From NCBI GenBank assembly GCA_024509875.1, contig JAMPIV010003416.1, forward strand, positions 1-64,000: a stretch of 64,000 bases of DNA. The letters are read 5' to 3'. Source of the stretch: Oreohelix idahoensis (Eukaryota > Mollusca > Gastropoda > Stylommatophora > Oreohelicidae). Below, in pieces: positions 63,645-64,000 of the stretch. The notes below the pieces were generated by a model, which had not been told where the DNA came from, searched no databases, and saw only the letters and a program-made list of their open reading frames with translations. Position numbers and translations under genes: made by a program. Numbering within the stretch: position 1 is the stretch's first letter; the number at the start of each line of letters is the position of its first letter.

Positions 63645-64000
63645 ATGGAGAGTACACCGTCAAATAAATCTCGTTCTGGTGCTCGCCCTGTGGAGCTCCA
63701 CCAGGCAGGTGCAGTGCCGGGCTCTGAGCCTCGACAGAGCCCACCCTCAGCTACTGGAGGACCCTCTAGACCGTCTTGTGGAGTCAACAGACGGCGGAGG
63801 AGAACTACTGACCAAAACAAAACAGAAAAAGAGAAACCCAGAGTGCCACTTGTCATGATGCACTGGAATGCAGAGGGAGTGAACAGCAAGCAGGCTGGAT
63901 ACAGCAAAAAGACAGAGCTGGAAAACATCTTGTATGAGAAGCAAGTCAGTGTTTGCTGTATCCAAGAGACTCACTTGAAAGCAGATCAAACCTTTAAAAT
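63645..64000 (+). CDS. LINE ORF2 N-terminus with APE endonuclease, cut by the window edge
   Basis: Begins at ATGGAGAGTACACCGTCAAA after a poly-T run and stays open for 118 codons to the edge. A Pro/Ser/Arg-rich leader of about 70 residues (MESTPSNKSRSGARPVELHQ) is followed by the endonuclease start: VPLVMMHWNAEGVNSKQAGY (Asn/Glu region), a helix KKTELENILYEKQVSVC and IQETHLKADQTF, in which IQET carries the metal-binding Glu of APE-type endonucleases. Its role is to nick the genomic target for reverse transcription. The remainder lies beyond the window, so integrity is unknown. Confidence 0.75.
   Translation, partial: MESTPSNKSRSGARPVELHQAGAVPGSEPRQSPPSATGGPSRPSCGVNRRRRRTTDQNKTEKEKPRVPLVMMHWNAEGVNSKQAGYSKKTELENILYEKQVSVCCIQETHLKADQTFK

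Overview
This is a repeat-saturated piece of an animal nuclear genome. Nearly everything recognisable is a transposable element or a fragment of one: several non-LTR (LINE) families, tRNA-derived SINEs, LTR retrotransposons with the GMR1-type domain order, hAT, Tc1 and pogo/Tigger DNA transposons, a piggyBac-like MITE and several minisatellites. Base composition, poly-A, (GAT)n, (GAA)n and (AAGT)n tails, target-site duplications (TSDs) and splice-like signals are all eukaryotic. The mix (RTE-type LINEs, GMR1-order gypsy elements, I/Jockey-group LINEs with RNase H, ZBED/GTF2IRD2-like hAT) fits a marine invertebrate, perhaps a mollusc. That placement is an inference from family content only. No complete host gene is evident; two short exon-like stretches are flagged at low confidence.

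Layout. 1-1842 is a diverged copy of 16137-18092. 1843-11706 looks like a decayed GMR1-order gypsy element between LTR-like repeats (gag-pol relics 4060-6965). It was later hit by an ORF1-only LINE (7655-10158, 13-bp TSD) and a (GAA)n SINE (10588-10798). 12270-24870 is a mosaic of LINE and SINE pieces, many with clear TSDs, including an RTE copy with 1.8 kb of RT sequence (14914-16745) and a strikingly A-to-G mutated RTE copy (14340-14858). 24870-35500 carries further LINE fragments, a Tigger element, minisatellites and a solo LTR (33329-33975). 35517-37033 is a Tc1 element and 37570-40169 holds two hAT relics.

40170-50511 is a nearly intact LTR retrotransposon (minus strand) with the order Gag-PR-INT-RT-RH, inserted in the second hAT with a 5-bp TSD. 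Its upstream LTR was itself split by a 792-bp fragment of a ribosomal RNA precursor (5' ETS plus the 5' end of 18S), flanked by a 10-bp TSD. 51990-54631 is an RTE LINE, interrupted in its endonuclease by a second LTR element (54632-62491). The second element keeps Gag and protease, but most of its pol is replaced by an open reading frame rich in hydrophobic segments, and its gag is split by a TTAA-flanked MITE. The window ends in the 5' part of another LINE whose endonuclease frame runs off the edge.

The points most worth a second look are the retro-inserted pre-rRNA fragment, the A-to-G hypermutated LINE, histone-type 3' stem-loops in the ORF1-only LINE family, and the pol-replaced LTR element. 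The 540-2380 stretch shows an excess of single-base insertions against its paralogues and may be poorly polished sequence.
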